Assembly (NCBI GenBank): GCA_937876695.1
Contig: CALFHW010000008.1
Location: 1-17,559 of the forward strand
Direction: 5' to 3'
DNA from: an uncultured bacterium
GTDB lineage: Bacteria; Patescibacteriota; Dojkabacteria; CALFHW01
Length of the DNA: 17,559 bases
The notes under the pieces are model-generated. The model did no database searches. It was not told the origin of the DNA and saw nothing but the letters and a program-made list of their open reading frames with translations. Below, in pieces: positions 1-6,274 of the stretch. The translations under genes and the position numbers were made by a program. Every line of letters starts with the position of its first letter. Position 1 is the stretch's first letter.

Positions 1-357
1 ATCCAATGCAACGGTTACGCGCAAGCGGGAATTTTTACCCAGCCAGCGTGCCAAGTCATCTATGTTCACCTGATCGAGGCTGGTGTAGCGGGCCTCGGCT
101 GCCTTGAAACTCCCCTCAACTTTCAGACCTGGCTCGTCAAATGACTGCCCGCTCCAGAAAAGTAGCCTGACGCAGTTTTTCAAGACGCTGTAACCGGCCA
201 CTGGATTGCCTTCGATAAACCAGACAGGACTTCCGTGCCACTTTTTGTTCTCAGCTTGTGGCAGATTGCGGTCAATTTCAGCAGCCAAAAGCTCGCAGAT
301 CTCTTTATTGGCGGCGGTTTGCGCACTATTATATTCAATTATTTCTTGGTTGATCAT
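1..357 (-). CDS. DUF1801 (YdhG-like) domain protein, 3' end cut by window edge
   Basis: The reverse strand reads open from an ATG at 357 to the window edge, giving 119 residues without a stop; the C-terminus lies outside. The translated core (KKWHGSPVWFIEGNPVAGYS, then RLLFWSGQSFDE, then EGSFKAAEARYTS) matches the pattern I know for DUF1801 proteins, small soluble proteins related to YdhG. Their biochemical role is not established, so none is assigned. The start lies 5 nt after the stop of the upstream ATP-grasp gene. There is no clear Shine-Dalgarno sequence and no leaderless-type promoter like those of the neighbouring genes, so it is probably co-transcribed with the ATP-grasp gene. The family call is from memory of the motif pattern; the reading frame itself is clear. 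Confidence 0.72.
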   Translation of the reverse strand, partial: MINQEIIEYNSAQTAANKEICELLAAEIDRNLPQAENKKWHGSPVWFIEGNPVAGYSVLKNCVRLLFWSGQSFDEPGLKVEGSFKAAEARYTSLDQVNIDDLARWLGKNSRLRVTVALD

Positions 358-362
358 GTTCT

Positions 363-1472
363 CTATGAATTAATTAAAAACTGCTCGAAATCTGTGCTCA
401 GAAACTTATCTAACTTAGCTTTATCATCGGTCTTGAAGTAAGTAATTGCGAAAACTGGGTTAACTTTGTGATCCATTTCGATGTATTCTAGTAGTCCGTC
501 GCCCAAGTGCGCTTTAATCGCCTGATGATCGGGAGTCTGCTTGCCATCCTGGAAACTCTTAGGCTTGTAGAACAGGAACATCCCGCCGTAGTTGTCGCCA
601 AGTCTGTCTGTTAGCCGCTGCTGGCTGACGCCTTTGCCCTCGAAAAAATGCTCAAAAGGATTGATACCAAAGATATGATAAGCGATGTCGCCAAACCCAA
701 AGCCGCCGAATCTAGCCACATTAAATTCAATTGGAACCAATTTATCCTGCGCCAGCATAAACTCGGCGTGGATCGCCAAATTCTTAATCTGCAGGCCCTC
801 ATTGAACCTAGTAAATAGATTCATCAGCTCGGCATAATAAGTGTCGATAATTTGCTTACTGGTGTAGTGCAAAACGAAGAAATAGTCTTTATTTACAGGG
901 ATTGGGTGGTACTGGATATCAGTGATCACCGGCTGGCCCTCGCCGTCATAATACATATCTACCGCGAACTCCTCTTGGCCATCGATCAGCTCTTCAATAA
1001 TGACCTCATCCAACGTGATGACGCTATCTGAGAAGTTCTCTGCGCCGCTGCCAAGCTCGCTCGTCAGCTCTGACTGGATTCTTTTGAGCTGATCTTGTGC
1101 CATCAGCTTTTTCACGCCGGTGTTGAAAAACCCTTTTCTGGGTTTTACAATGTACTTCTTAGAAAAATCCAGCTCTACTTCACCCAATTTATCTAGTTTC
1201 ACCTTGGTAAAGAAGAAATCTGGGTAGAAACTGGCCAGAACCTGACGGCATTTGTACTTGTCTTTGATAGTGGTGATTTCGGACTTTCTTTTCTCGGAAT
1301 CAATTTGCGGCAGCACAAACTCCAAAGACGTCTCGTTGGGGATATATAGCTTGTCATCATACCCAAAACGCACGCCACTCCCCGCTAAGTCGGTGTCGCT
1401 GATTATCTGCACGTCTTTGAGCTGGGTAAATAGTGAGGAATTATAGTTCTGCCCGGTTATTATGTAGTTCAT
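363..1472 (-). CDS. ATP-grasp superfamily ligase, substrate unknown
   Basis: A 369-residue soluble protein with the layout of an ATP-grasp carboxylate-amine/thiol ligase, a fold that activates a carboxylate through an acyl-phosphate. Visible elements: an ATP-binding lysine in KKYIVKPRKGFF (K110), the hinge and adenine-binding strand VIIEELIDGQEEFAVD (about 157-172, acidic E160/E161), and the metal/phosphate motif IHAEFML followed by VPIEFNVARFGGFG (E237, E249, N251). The N-terminal 90 residues look like the usual pre-ATP-grasp domain. The substrate cannot be deduced; related families include carbamoyl-phosphate-synthase-like, PurK-like and peptide ligases. A dedicated promoter (TGGTATAAT, 5 nt, then ATG) supports the start at 1472, with the mRNA probably beginning at the ATG itself. 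The DUF1801 gene follows 5 nt after its stop. Confidence 0.85.
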   Translation of the reverse strand: MNYIITGQNYNSSLFTQLKDVQIISDTDLAGSGVRFGYDDKLYIPNETSLEFVLPQIDSEKRKSEITTIKDKYKCRQVLASFYPDFFFTKVKLDKLGEVELDFSKKYIVKPRKGFFNTGVKKLMAQDQLKRIQSELTSELGSGAENFSDSVITLDEVIIEELIDGQEEFAVDMYYDGEGQPVITDIQYHPIPVNKDYFFVLHYTSKQIIDTYYAELMNLFTRFNEGLQIKNLAIHAEFMLAQDKLVPIEFNVARFGGFGFGDIAYHIFGINPFEHFFEGKGVSQQRLTDRLGDNYGGMFLFYKPKSFQDGKQTPDHQAIKAHLGDGLLEYIEMDHKVNPVFAITYFKTDDKAKLDKFLSTDFEQFLINS

Positions 1473-1477
1473 AGCGA

Positions 1478-1486
1478 ATTATACCA
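1478..1486 (-). promoter_or_regulatory. Extended -10 promoter, leaderless, for ATP-grasp gene
   Basis: The minus strand reads TGGTATAAT, then 5 nt (TCGCT), then the ATG at 1472. A TGN extension plus a perfect -10 hexamer places the transcription start at the A of the ATG. It lies in the 24-nt gap after the GNAT gene. Confidence 0.7.
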
Positions 1487-1496
1487 GCTTTATATT

Positions 1497-2048
1497 TTAG
1501 GTAGCTGCACTGCCAAACTCCTCTGCCAACATCGAATAAACCGCCATATCCAGATACTCTCCCTCTGCTAGCTTATTACCAGCACGTTCTATACCTTCGA
1601 AATGGAAGTTCAATCTCTCGGCTAAGCCTCGACTGGGCTTATTCTCAACTGCGGCTTGTATTCCTATTCTCTTCAAGCCTAGATCCTTGAAGCCATAATT
1701 TAGAATTGCTTTAACAGAACTAGACATGATTCCCTTGCCTTGCATGTTACTTCTCAGCCAGTAGCCAATCGTGCTCTTGTTATGGCCTTTATCTATTTTG
1801 TGCAGATCCACCAAGCCGACTAACTCATTCTGGAAGTAGATCGCGAACGCACCGGATTTGTCATCTAGATGTCTGGCTTCGTTGTTGGTCAGGAAGTTTA
1901 ACATATGACTTGCTTCAGTTGTCTTGGGCACCCAGTTCAGGAACTTGCCCAAATAATCGCGGTCAGCCTCTACCAATGCAAATAACTCTTCCTCAATGCC
2001 GGGTTTAGCAATCTCTAGATAATGGTTTTCAGCAATTTCAATTCGCAT
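1497..2048 (-). CDS. GNAT-family N-acetyltransferase, RimJ/RimL-like
   Basis: A 183-residue acetyl-CoA-dependent N-acetyltransferase. The acetyl-CoA pyrophosphate loop is visible as NMQGKGIMSSS (about 101-111, Q-x-x-G-x-G/A type), preceded by the strand STIGYWL and followed by AILNYGFKDLGLKRI. The C-terminal segment AAVENKPSRGLAERLNFHFEG (about 132-152) is the signature seen in RimL/RimJ ribosomal-protein acetyltransferases and in SpeG-like or antibiotic-tailoring relatives. Length is typical. The acceptor substrate cannot be told from sequence; a ribosomal protein or small amine is possible. Its first 11 nt overlap the end of the upstream SGNH hydrolase gene (2038-2048), so the two are translationally coupled. 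There is no promoter or Shine-Dalgarno signal of its own. Confidence 0.88.
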   Translation of the reverse strand: MRIEIAENHYLEIAKPGIEEELFALVEADRDYLGKFLNWVPKTTEASHMLNFLTNNEARHLDDKSGAFAIYFQNELVGLVDLHKIDKGHNKSTIGYWLRSNMQGKGIMSSSVKAILNYGFKDLGLKRIGIQAAVENKPSRGLAERLNFHFEGIERAGNKLAEGEYLDMAVYSMLAEEFGSAAT

Positions 2049-2697
2049 TTGGATACTGACCCGTGATTAAACTCGCAAGCTCTTGAGCCACTTTAGTCTG
2101 TGCATCTGCATCCAAGTGGTAACCGTCGCCTTTGCTCGGCTGAACCAGTACAGAAAGATCGATAAATTTTGCCTGATGCTTCTCGGCAACCTTACTGTAA
2201 AGGCTGCCAAGCAATTTTGATTTAGCTTCCGCTCCTTTGTATCTTTCCTGTGTTGTCTCTACGCTTTCATCTACTAGCGGTGGTGACATGACAATCACCT
2301 CCGGCTGGAAACTTTGGTTCTCTTGGAATCTCTCCAGCGCCCTCTGTAGTAATTTATCCAAATTACTGGCGATCTGCTCTGCAGATAAATCATATTTTTC
2401 TTTTAGGTCATTGGTACCGAGACAAACTACCAAGAAATCAATTGGGATATGGCTCTCTATGCAAGGTAATAGGTAGTTAAGCCCATTTCTGTCGAGATTT
2501 TCTGGGTCTTCAATCATTGTGTTACGGCCGCCCAATCCCTCCTCAATAACCTCATAATCCTCCCCTAGGCTATTTTGTAACACACCTGTCCAGCGGACGT
2601 TTGCGGGGAACCTTAGCCTCTCCGGGCCTGGAACGCGTCCATAGGTGTTGGAATCGCCAAAACATAGAATTCTTTTTGCGTTTGGGTTAGTGTTCAT
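2038..2697 (-). CDS. SGNH/GDSL-family hydrolase (esterase/arylesterase-like)
   Basis: A 219-residue serine hydrolase of the SGNH superfamily. All four blocks are present: the nucleophile Ser16 in CFGDSNTYG (GDSN rather than GDSL, common in the arylesterase branch), oxyanion-hole Gly54 in EEGLGGRNT, Asn96 in VVCLGTNDLK, and the Asp-x-x-His pair in GDGYHLD (D191, H194). There is no signal peptide, so it is expected in the cytoplasm; likely substrates are small acyl or aryl esters or deacetylation targets. The start at 2697 is supported by TGCTATAAT placed 5 nt upstream of the ATG. The GNAT gene overlaps its 3' end by 11 nt, forming a two-gene unit. Pairing of an acetyltransferase with an esterase suggests, without proving, acetylation and deacetylation of a common type of substrate. 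Confidence 0.9.
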   Translation of the reverse strand: MNTNPNAKRILCFGDSNTYGRVPGPERLRFPANVRWTGVLQNSLGEDYEVIEEGLGGRNTMIEDPENLDRNGLNYLLPCIESHIPIDFLVVCLGTNDLKEKYDLSAEQIASNLDKLLQRALERFQENQSFQPEVIVMSPPLVDESVETTQERYKGAEAKSKLLGSLYSKVAEKHQAKFIDLSVLVQPSKGDGYHLDADAQTKVAQELASLITGQYPNAN

Positions 2698-2702
2698 AGA
2701 AA

Positions 2703-2711
2703 ATTATAGCA
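2703..2711 (-). promoter_or_regulatory. Extended -10 promoter, leaderless, for SGNH hydrolase gene
   Basis: TGCTATAAT on the minus strand, 5 nt (TTTCT), then the ATG at 2697. Same spacing as at 1478, 3284, 3777 and 4682, predicting initiation at the start codon. Confidence 0.75.
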
Positions 2712-2747
2712 TTTGATCTCAGTAGACTTCTGTGCTCATTTATGACT

Positions 2748-3278
2748 TTACCTGCCAGCCATATATACACCCAGCGCGCTTAGAAATCCCATGTCTTTGA
2801 TCTGCCCATCTGCGACCATGGCTTTAATTTCCTCCAAAGTTTTGAGCTCGAAGCTAATGGCTTCGTCATCTCCCAATTCCTGAGCCGTGGTCTCTGTTTC
2901 GTCGAATCTCAAGATCACTATATAAGCCTTCATCGAGCAGAAACTAGGCTGAGGATACAATTCATGAACTTCATCGCCCTTCCCGCTGTATCCTGTCTCC
3001 TCTTTGAGCTCCCTGAGGGCAGCCTGCAATGGACTCTCACCCTTGTCAATCCAACCCGCTGGCAACTCATAGACCATGTCATCAACTCCTCTACGGTACT
3101 GCTTCTCTATGACGATTCTATTTTTATCACTAATAGCCAAGATCAACACATAATCTGGTCTACTCATATGGTAGTAGCCCTCTCGCACCTCGCCATTGGG
3201 TAGCTCATAGGTGTTATCGTGTAATGCGATAAATGGCGATTCGAAAATTGGTTTAGAGGATTTTAATTTCCACTTCAT
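2748..3278 (-). CDS. Nudix hydrolase, ADP-ribose pyrophosphatase-like
   Basis: A 176-residue Nudix hydrolase with a complete Nudix box from G75 to Y97 (GWIDKGE, then SPLQAAL, then RELKEETGY), with metal-binding glutamates E93/E94 and helix glutamate E90. The upstream segment (FESPFIALHDNTYELPNGE, then VLILAISDKNRIVIEKQYRRGV, then YELPAG) follows the pattern of the ADP-ribose/NDP-sugar pyrophosphatase branch (NudF/YjhB type), which splits nucleoside diphosphate-X to NMP plus phospho-X. Exact substrate is uncertain. The start is fixed by TGCTATAAT-5 nt-ATG. This promoter lies inside the last codons and stop of the preceding Nudix gene, so the two are adjacent but can be initiated independently. 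Confidence 0.9.
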   Translation of the reverse strand: MKWKLKSSKPIFESPFIALHDNTYELPNGEVREGYYHMSRPDYVLILAISDKNRIVIEKQYRRGVDDMVYELPAGWIDKGESPLQAALRELKEETGYSGKGDEVHELYPQPSFCSMKAYIVILRFDETETTAQELGDDEAISFELKTLEEIKAMVADGQIKDMGFLSALGVYMAGR

Positions 3279-3279
3279 A

Positions 3280-3771
3280 CTAGATTATAGCAGGCTGCAA
3301 ATAGCCCAGTCTGGTAAATAGCTCTATACTGGGGGGAGTTAATCGAGCTCCAGATAATTCGCTGATATCAAACCACCTGAGCTCTACCAACTCATCCGTG
3401 GGCGCTAGTGTCATCTGGTCGGCAGTTTTAGTTAGTTTTACTGAATAGACATTGAAATTCATGTGGCACCATACTTTCTCGCCAGTGTCTTTTAGGGTCT
3501 TTTCTGTGGCACCCCTGCCTAGATCGTCGATTAACTCAATTTCAGCATCAGCGATATCAATATTCGTCTCCTCCAAAACTTCCCTTTGCAATGTCGTTAG
3601 ATTGTCTTCACCGTCATCAACCCCACCACCTGGGATATGCCAGGCATCGGCGTAAACACCGCCTTGTGCAGGGTCTTTCTTGCCCATCAGGAGTTTGCCG
3701 TCGCTGGAAAGAATCACGCCCGACACTATCTCCCGTGTTATCTCTCTTAGGTTACGGGGATTTTGCTTCAT
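3280..3771 (-). CDS. Nudix hydrolase (MutT-like)
   Basis: A 163-residue Nudix protein. After a short N-terminal segment, strand SGVILSSDGKLLMGKKD leads to AWHIPGGGVDDGE and QREVLEETNI, which is the Nudix box at about 49-71. Catalytic R63/E64 and metal ligands E67/E68 are intact, but the usual Gly near the end of the box is Asn70. This is the MutT/8-oxo-dGTPase-like or general NTP-sanitising type; the substrate is unknown. An upstream in-frame TTG (3789) and ATG (3786) exist, but ATG 3771 is preferred because TGCTAAAAT sits exactly 5 nt upstream, as at neighbouring leaderless genes. The last codons hold the promoter of the next Nudix gene. A strong palindrome lies just upstream of the expected -35 region and may regulate it. 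Confidence 0.85.
   Translation of the reverse strand: MKQNPRNLREITREIVSGVILSSDGKLLMGKKDPAQGGVYADAWHIPGGGVDDGEDNLTTLQREVLEETNIDIADAEIELIDDLGRGATEKTLKDTGEKVWCHMNFNVYSVKLTKTADQMTLAPTDELVELRWFDISELSGARLTPPSIELFTRLGYLQPAII
3284..3292 (-). promoter_or_regulatory. Extended -10 promoter, leaderless, embedded in the upstream gene's 3' end
   Basis: TGCTATAAT, 5 nt (CTAGT), then the ATG at 3278. The element overlaps the codons for the last residues (Ala-Ile-Ile) and lies just before the stop of the Nudix gene ending at 3280, so one stretch is both coding and promoter. Confidence 0.75.
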
Positions 3772-3776
3772 GTCAG

Positions 3777-3785
3777 ATTTTAGCA
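3777..3785 (-). promoter_or_regulatory. Extended -10 promoter, leaderless, deciding the Nudix start at 3771
   Basis: TGCTAAAAT, 5 nt (CTGAC), then ATG at 3771. Its spacing equals that of the other minus-strand genes and argues against the longer reading frames starting at 3786 or 3789, which would begin inside or upstream of the -10 element. Confidence 0.65.
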
Positions 3786-3805
3786 TCAAAGTGATTTAAT
3801 TTCAG

Positions 3806-3826
3806 CTGTCGACAAATTGTCGACAG
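3806..3826 (-). promoter_or_regulatory. Perfect 10-bp inverted repeat, candidate operator
   Basis: Arms CTGTCGACAA and TTGTCGACAG flank a single central A, a 21-bp perfect palindrome with two SalI-like GTCGAC cores. It lies about 35-55 bp upstream of the inferred transcription start of the Nudix gene at 3771, next to the expected -35 position, and 40 nt past the stop of the triosephosphate isomerase homologue. No T-run follows on either strand, so an intrinsic terminator is unlikely; a dimeric regulator's binding site fits better. The cognate protein is not identified. Confidence 0.55.
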
Positions 3827-3866
3827 TTCAACTCCTTCGTCAGACTTACTTCCCCTGCCCAGTTTT

Positions 3867-4676
3867 CTATCGATTAATTAATGTAGAAAACTTATAGATA
3901 TCGGTTAAAGGCGGCGAGACTACGATCTGGAAGGTGCTGTCCAGATTCCTCATGGCCTCGACAAACTGCTCGTCGCTATCTGCCCTATTAAACGCCTTCA
4001 TATTCACATGCATGATCTTAAGCTTATCTGGCGCGCCTGTCTTCATAGCACGGGCAATATCCTTAAATTTTGCTACTGTGTTTGTCGCTGAACCGAGGAT
4101 TAACCCATCCACTGAGTCTAGTTTAATTAGGCTCTCTGCCCTTTCAGGTGTCGTCATCCCTCCAAAAATATACTTAATACTGCCGGCGACCTCCAGACCA
4201 TACTTCTCAGATAGAAATTTGTTAATGGCCTTATTGCAGGTATCAACAAGTTCCACAGAAGCTGGCTCTGCTCCAGACTGTCCGCTGCCTCTAGTGCCCC
4301 ATTTAGGTTCGTAACCCACAAATATTCCTTGAACTAAACTGCCGTCCACTCCGGAAAAGATCATTTCCGCTCTGTTCACCACATTTTTGGCAACCTCAGA
4401 GTGCGGCAACTGATAGTATTCTTCCCAAGTTTCTCCAATCAGAATTGTGGAATGCTTTAGACAATCAGGCCCTAACAGCTTTCGTCTGCTCTGTAGCGTC
4501 AGCAGCTTCTGATTGATCGTCTCCGAGCTATCGCCGACCTCTGAATGGCCGAAAATCACGCCTTGCGCACCGGCATTATGCAGGAGTTCAATGCTCACAG
4601 ACCCAGTTCGGGCGAACAAGTCTTGGCCATCGTTTTCGAAAATGTTGAAATTGGGCGCCGAAAGGATAATTTGCAT
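3867..4676 (-). CDS. Triosephosphate isomerase homologue with circularly permuted order
   Basis: Residues 1-212 align with triosephosphate isomerase (dihydroxyacetone phosphate to glyceraldehyde 3-phosphate) from strand 3 to the C-terminus: TGSVSIELLHNAGAQGVIFG with GHSE (H44, E46, equivalent to catalytic His95 and Glu97), ILIGET, GYEPKWGTRGSG (E123, the catalytic base and loop 6), KYIFGGMTTPERAESL, and VDGLILGSATN. The usual N-terminal strand 1-helix 1-strand 2, carrying the catalytic lysine, is absent there. A matching segment is at the C-terminus instead: KIMHVNMKAFN (K227 aligning with Lys12 of GNWKMN), then EQFVEAMRNLD and QIVVSPPLTDIY, which mirrors the canonical VxVVxAPPFTYL. All catalytic residues are thus present in permuted order, as expected for a TIM barrel whose ends meet. 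269 residues, slightly longer than the usual 250. The start is supported by TGCTATAAT-5 nt-ATG, and only 85 bp separate it from the divergent gene, leaving no room for a normal N-terminus. Activity is inferred. Confidence 0.8.
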   Translation of the reverse strand: MQIILSAPNFNIFENDGQDLFARTGSVSIELLHNAGAQGVIFGHSEVGDSSETINQKLLTLQSRRKLLGPDCLKHSTILIGETWEEYYQLPHSEVAKNVVNRAEMIFSGVDGSLVQGIFVGYEPKWGTRGSGQSGAEPASVELVDTCNKAINKFLSEKYGLEVAGSIKYIFGGMTTPERAESLIKLDSVDGLILGSATNTVAKFKDIARAMKTGAPDKLKIMHVNMKAFNRADSDEQFVEAMRNLDSTFQIVVSPPLTDIYKFSTLINR

Positions 4677-4681
4677 AGGAA

Positions 4682-4690
4682 ATTATAGCA
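4682..4690 (-). promoter_or_regulatory. Extended -10 promoter, leaderless, for the permuted TPI gene
   Basis: TGCTATAAT, 5 nt (TTCCT), then ATG at 4676. The position 17 bp further upstream holds no recognisable -35 hexamer, consistent with an extended -10 promoter. It faces the divergent promoter at 4744. Confidence 0.75.
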
Positions 4691-4743
4691 CCGAATCTAG
4701 CCAATAGATTAGCCTGCCCTAACCTGATTTAATCCCGAATTGG

Positions 4744-4752
4744 TGCTAGAAT
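4744..4752 (+). promoter_or_regulatory. Extended -10 promoter for EEP hydrolase gene
   Basis: TGCTAGAAT followed after 9 nt by the ATG at 4762, so the predicted leader is only about 3-4 nt. Divergent from the promoter at 4682. Confidence 0.6.
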
Positions 4753-4761
4753 TCGTAGTAT

Positions 4762-5559
4762 ATGAGACTAAGAGTAGTTTTCGCAAACATTTATCAAGGA
4801 CTACATTTCGCTGGCGAAAAGGACGGCGAGGATGTGTTTTTCGGATTTAAACCTCAGCTTTATGGTGAACTTTTCAAGAACTTAAACCCAGATATTTTAT
4901 GCCTGGCAGAGATGCCTTTTGATACTGAAGATGGGCAGGGTCAGTTTATCACAATGTTGCAGGACGAATTGGGCTTTGCTAGCCATGAAAGCTATGTCAG
5001 CAATAAATCCTGGATTGTCGAAGGTAAATTTTACGGGAGTGCGATTTTTAGTAAACACAAAATTGTCGATTACGCCGTAACCACATTACCGAATCCAAAG
5101 CTTGAAGTGATCAGGTCAGACGGGTCGCATTGGGTAATGCATGACAAAGCCCTACAAAAAGCGGTGATTTCAATCGGCCAGAAAAGACTTAACGTCTTCA
5201 ACTTACATTACTTTCCATTTCATCATTTCGGCAGGTCATTGATGGAACCTGAATTTGCAGTGATTCGTCAACAACTAGCCGATTTAGTCAACCCGTCTAA
5301 GGGCGAAATATCCCTGGTGACGGGCGATTTCAACAATAAAGCAGTTAAGCTGGATGCGGCTTTCCCGGAATTGCTGGCAACCGGGATTTTTACCGAAGCC
5401 ATTGAGTATAATCGCCTCGAAAAAGAAAAATACTACCAAGGAGATGGCATCCAGGTCGACCACATATTATTTAGTTCAGGATTGAAGCGAATACTTGCTG
5501 AGGTTGAAGACAATTACTCCGACCACCCTACCCTAATTGCAGATTTTGAAGTTGAATAA
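4762..5559 (+). CDS. Endonuclease/exonuclease/phosphatase (EEP) superfamily hydrolase
   Basis: A 265-residue DNase I/ExoIII-like metal-dependent phosphodiesterase. The full catalytic set is visible: N9 in VVFANIYQG, metal-binding E50 in ILCLAEMPF, H149 in VFNLHYFPF, D189/N191 in VTGDFNN, and the D-H pairs in VDHILFSS (D233/H234) and YSDHPTLIADF (D254/H255). Members cut DNA, RNA, phosphoinositides or nucleotide phosphoesters; the target here is not evident. No signal peptide or membrane segment is seen, so it is probably cytoplasmic. The winged-helix/Nudix gene begins 4 nt after its stop, indicating a two-gene operon. The start is supported by the upstream promoter and by the normal beginning of the fold. 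Confidence 0.88.
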   Translation: MRLRVVFANIYQGLHFAGEKDGEDVFFGFKPQLYGELFKNLNPDILCLAEMPFDTEDGQGQFITMLQDELGFASHESYVSNKSWIVEGKFYGSAIFSKHKIVDYAVTTLPNPKLEVIRSDGSHWVMHDKALQKAVISIGQKRLNVFNLHYFPFHHFGRSLMEPEFAVIRQQLADLVNPSKGEISLVTGDFNNKAVKLDAAFPELLATGIFTEAIEYNRLEKEKYYQGDGIQVDHILFSSGLKRILAEVEDNYSDHPTLIADFEVE

Positions 5560-5563
5560 GCCA

Positions 5564-6268
5564 ATGCTTTCATACGTTCAAAACCTAATCCTTACCAAAT
5601 TTCTAAAGGCTGAAAAGCTAAAATATTCTGAATGCATTCCCGAAGGGCTGGATAAGGATTTGTTTAACTATCATTTCAAGTTCCTAAAGGAAAAATCATA
5701 CATCCTTAAGGATGAAGAATGTTACTCTTTGACCCATTTAGGCAAAAAATACGTTCAAAGACTAGACGCACTCGGAGTTTATAAGGACTACTTCCGTGTT
5801 TCTGTGTTAGTTTACTTAGTGATAGCAGATGCCGGCCAACAGAGAATCCTCTTACACAGAAGACTGAGACATCCATACTACGGCGACATTGGAGTGATTT
5901 CAGGAAAAGTACAGTATGGCGAAAAAATTGCGGCTGCTGCCCAGAGGAAGTTTAAAGAGGAGACTGGACTCAATATAGACCCGCCACGCCTGATTGGTGT
6001 GCATCGTAAAACCAGACATGACAAGGATGGTGAAATAATTGAAGACACGCTTTACCACTGTTGTCTGGCTTCGAGTTATAAAGGCGAGCTTAAAACAAAA
6101 ACAGAGTTTGGCGAAAACTTTTGGGCAAGTTTAGACGATGCGAAGAACTATGAGTCTCAAAATATCGCCGGTAGTAAAGGTGGGATTGCAGTACTAGAGA
6201 AAATCAAAAGTAACGATTTGAGCGAACTTTTCTACCTTGAAGAGGAACAAACTTTGACTCAGTACTAA
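5564..6268 (+). CDS. Winged-helix plus Nudix domain protein
   Basis: A 234-residue two-domain protein. Residues about 1-70 (KYSECIPEGLDKDLFNYHFK, then EECYSLTHLGKKYVQRL) look like a winged helix-turn-helix, with a typical wing SLTxxGKxYV. Residues about 78-200 are a Nudix domain: VLVYLVIADAGQQRILLHRR, then a Nudix box from G114 to L136. In the box the glutamate after the conserved Arg is lysine (R128-K129-F-K-E132-E133), while the metal-binding EE pair remains. Either a nucleotide-sensing transcription regulator or a hydrolase with an accessory domain is possible. The domain order is reversed relative to NrtR (Nudix then winged helix). Start: an in-frame TTG at 5537 lies inside the EEP gene; ATG 5564, 4 nt after that gene's stop, is preferred. 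No Shine-Dalgarno sequence is clear. Confidence 0.83.
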   Translation: MLSYVQNLILTKFLKAEKLKYSECIPEGLDKDLFNYHFKFLKEKSYILKDEECYSLTHLGKKYVQRLDALGVYKDYFRVSVLVYLVIADAGQQRILLHRRLRHPYYGDIGVISGKVQYGEKIAAAAQRKFKEETGLNIDPPRLIGVHRKTRHDKDGEIIEDTLYHCCLASSYKGELKTKTEFGENFWASLDDAKNYESQNIAGSKGGIAVLEKIKSNDLSELFYLEEEQTLTQY

Positions 6269-6274
6269 ACTCCT

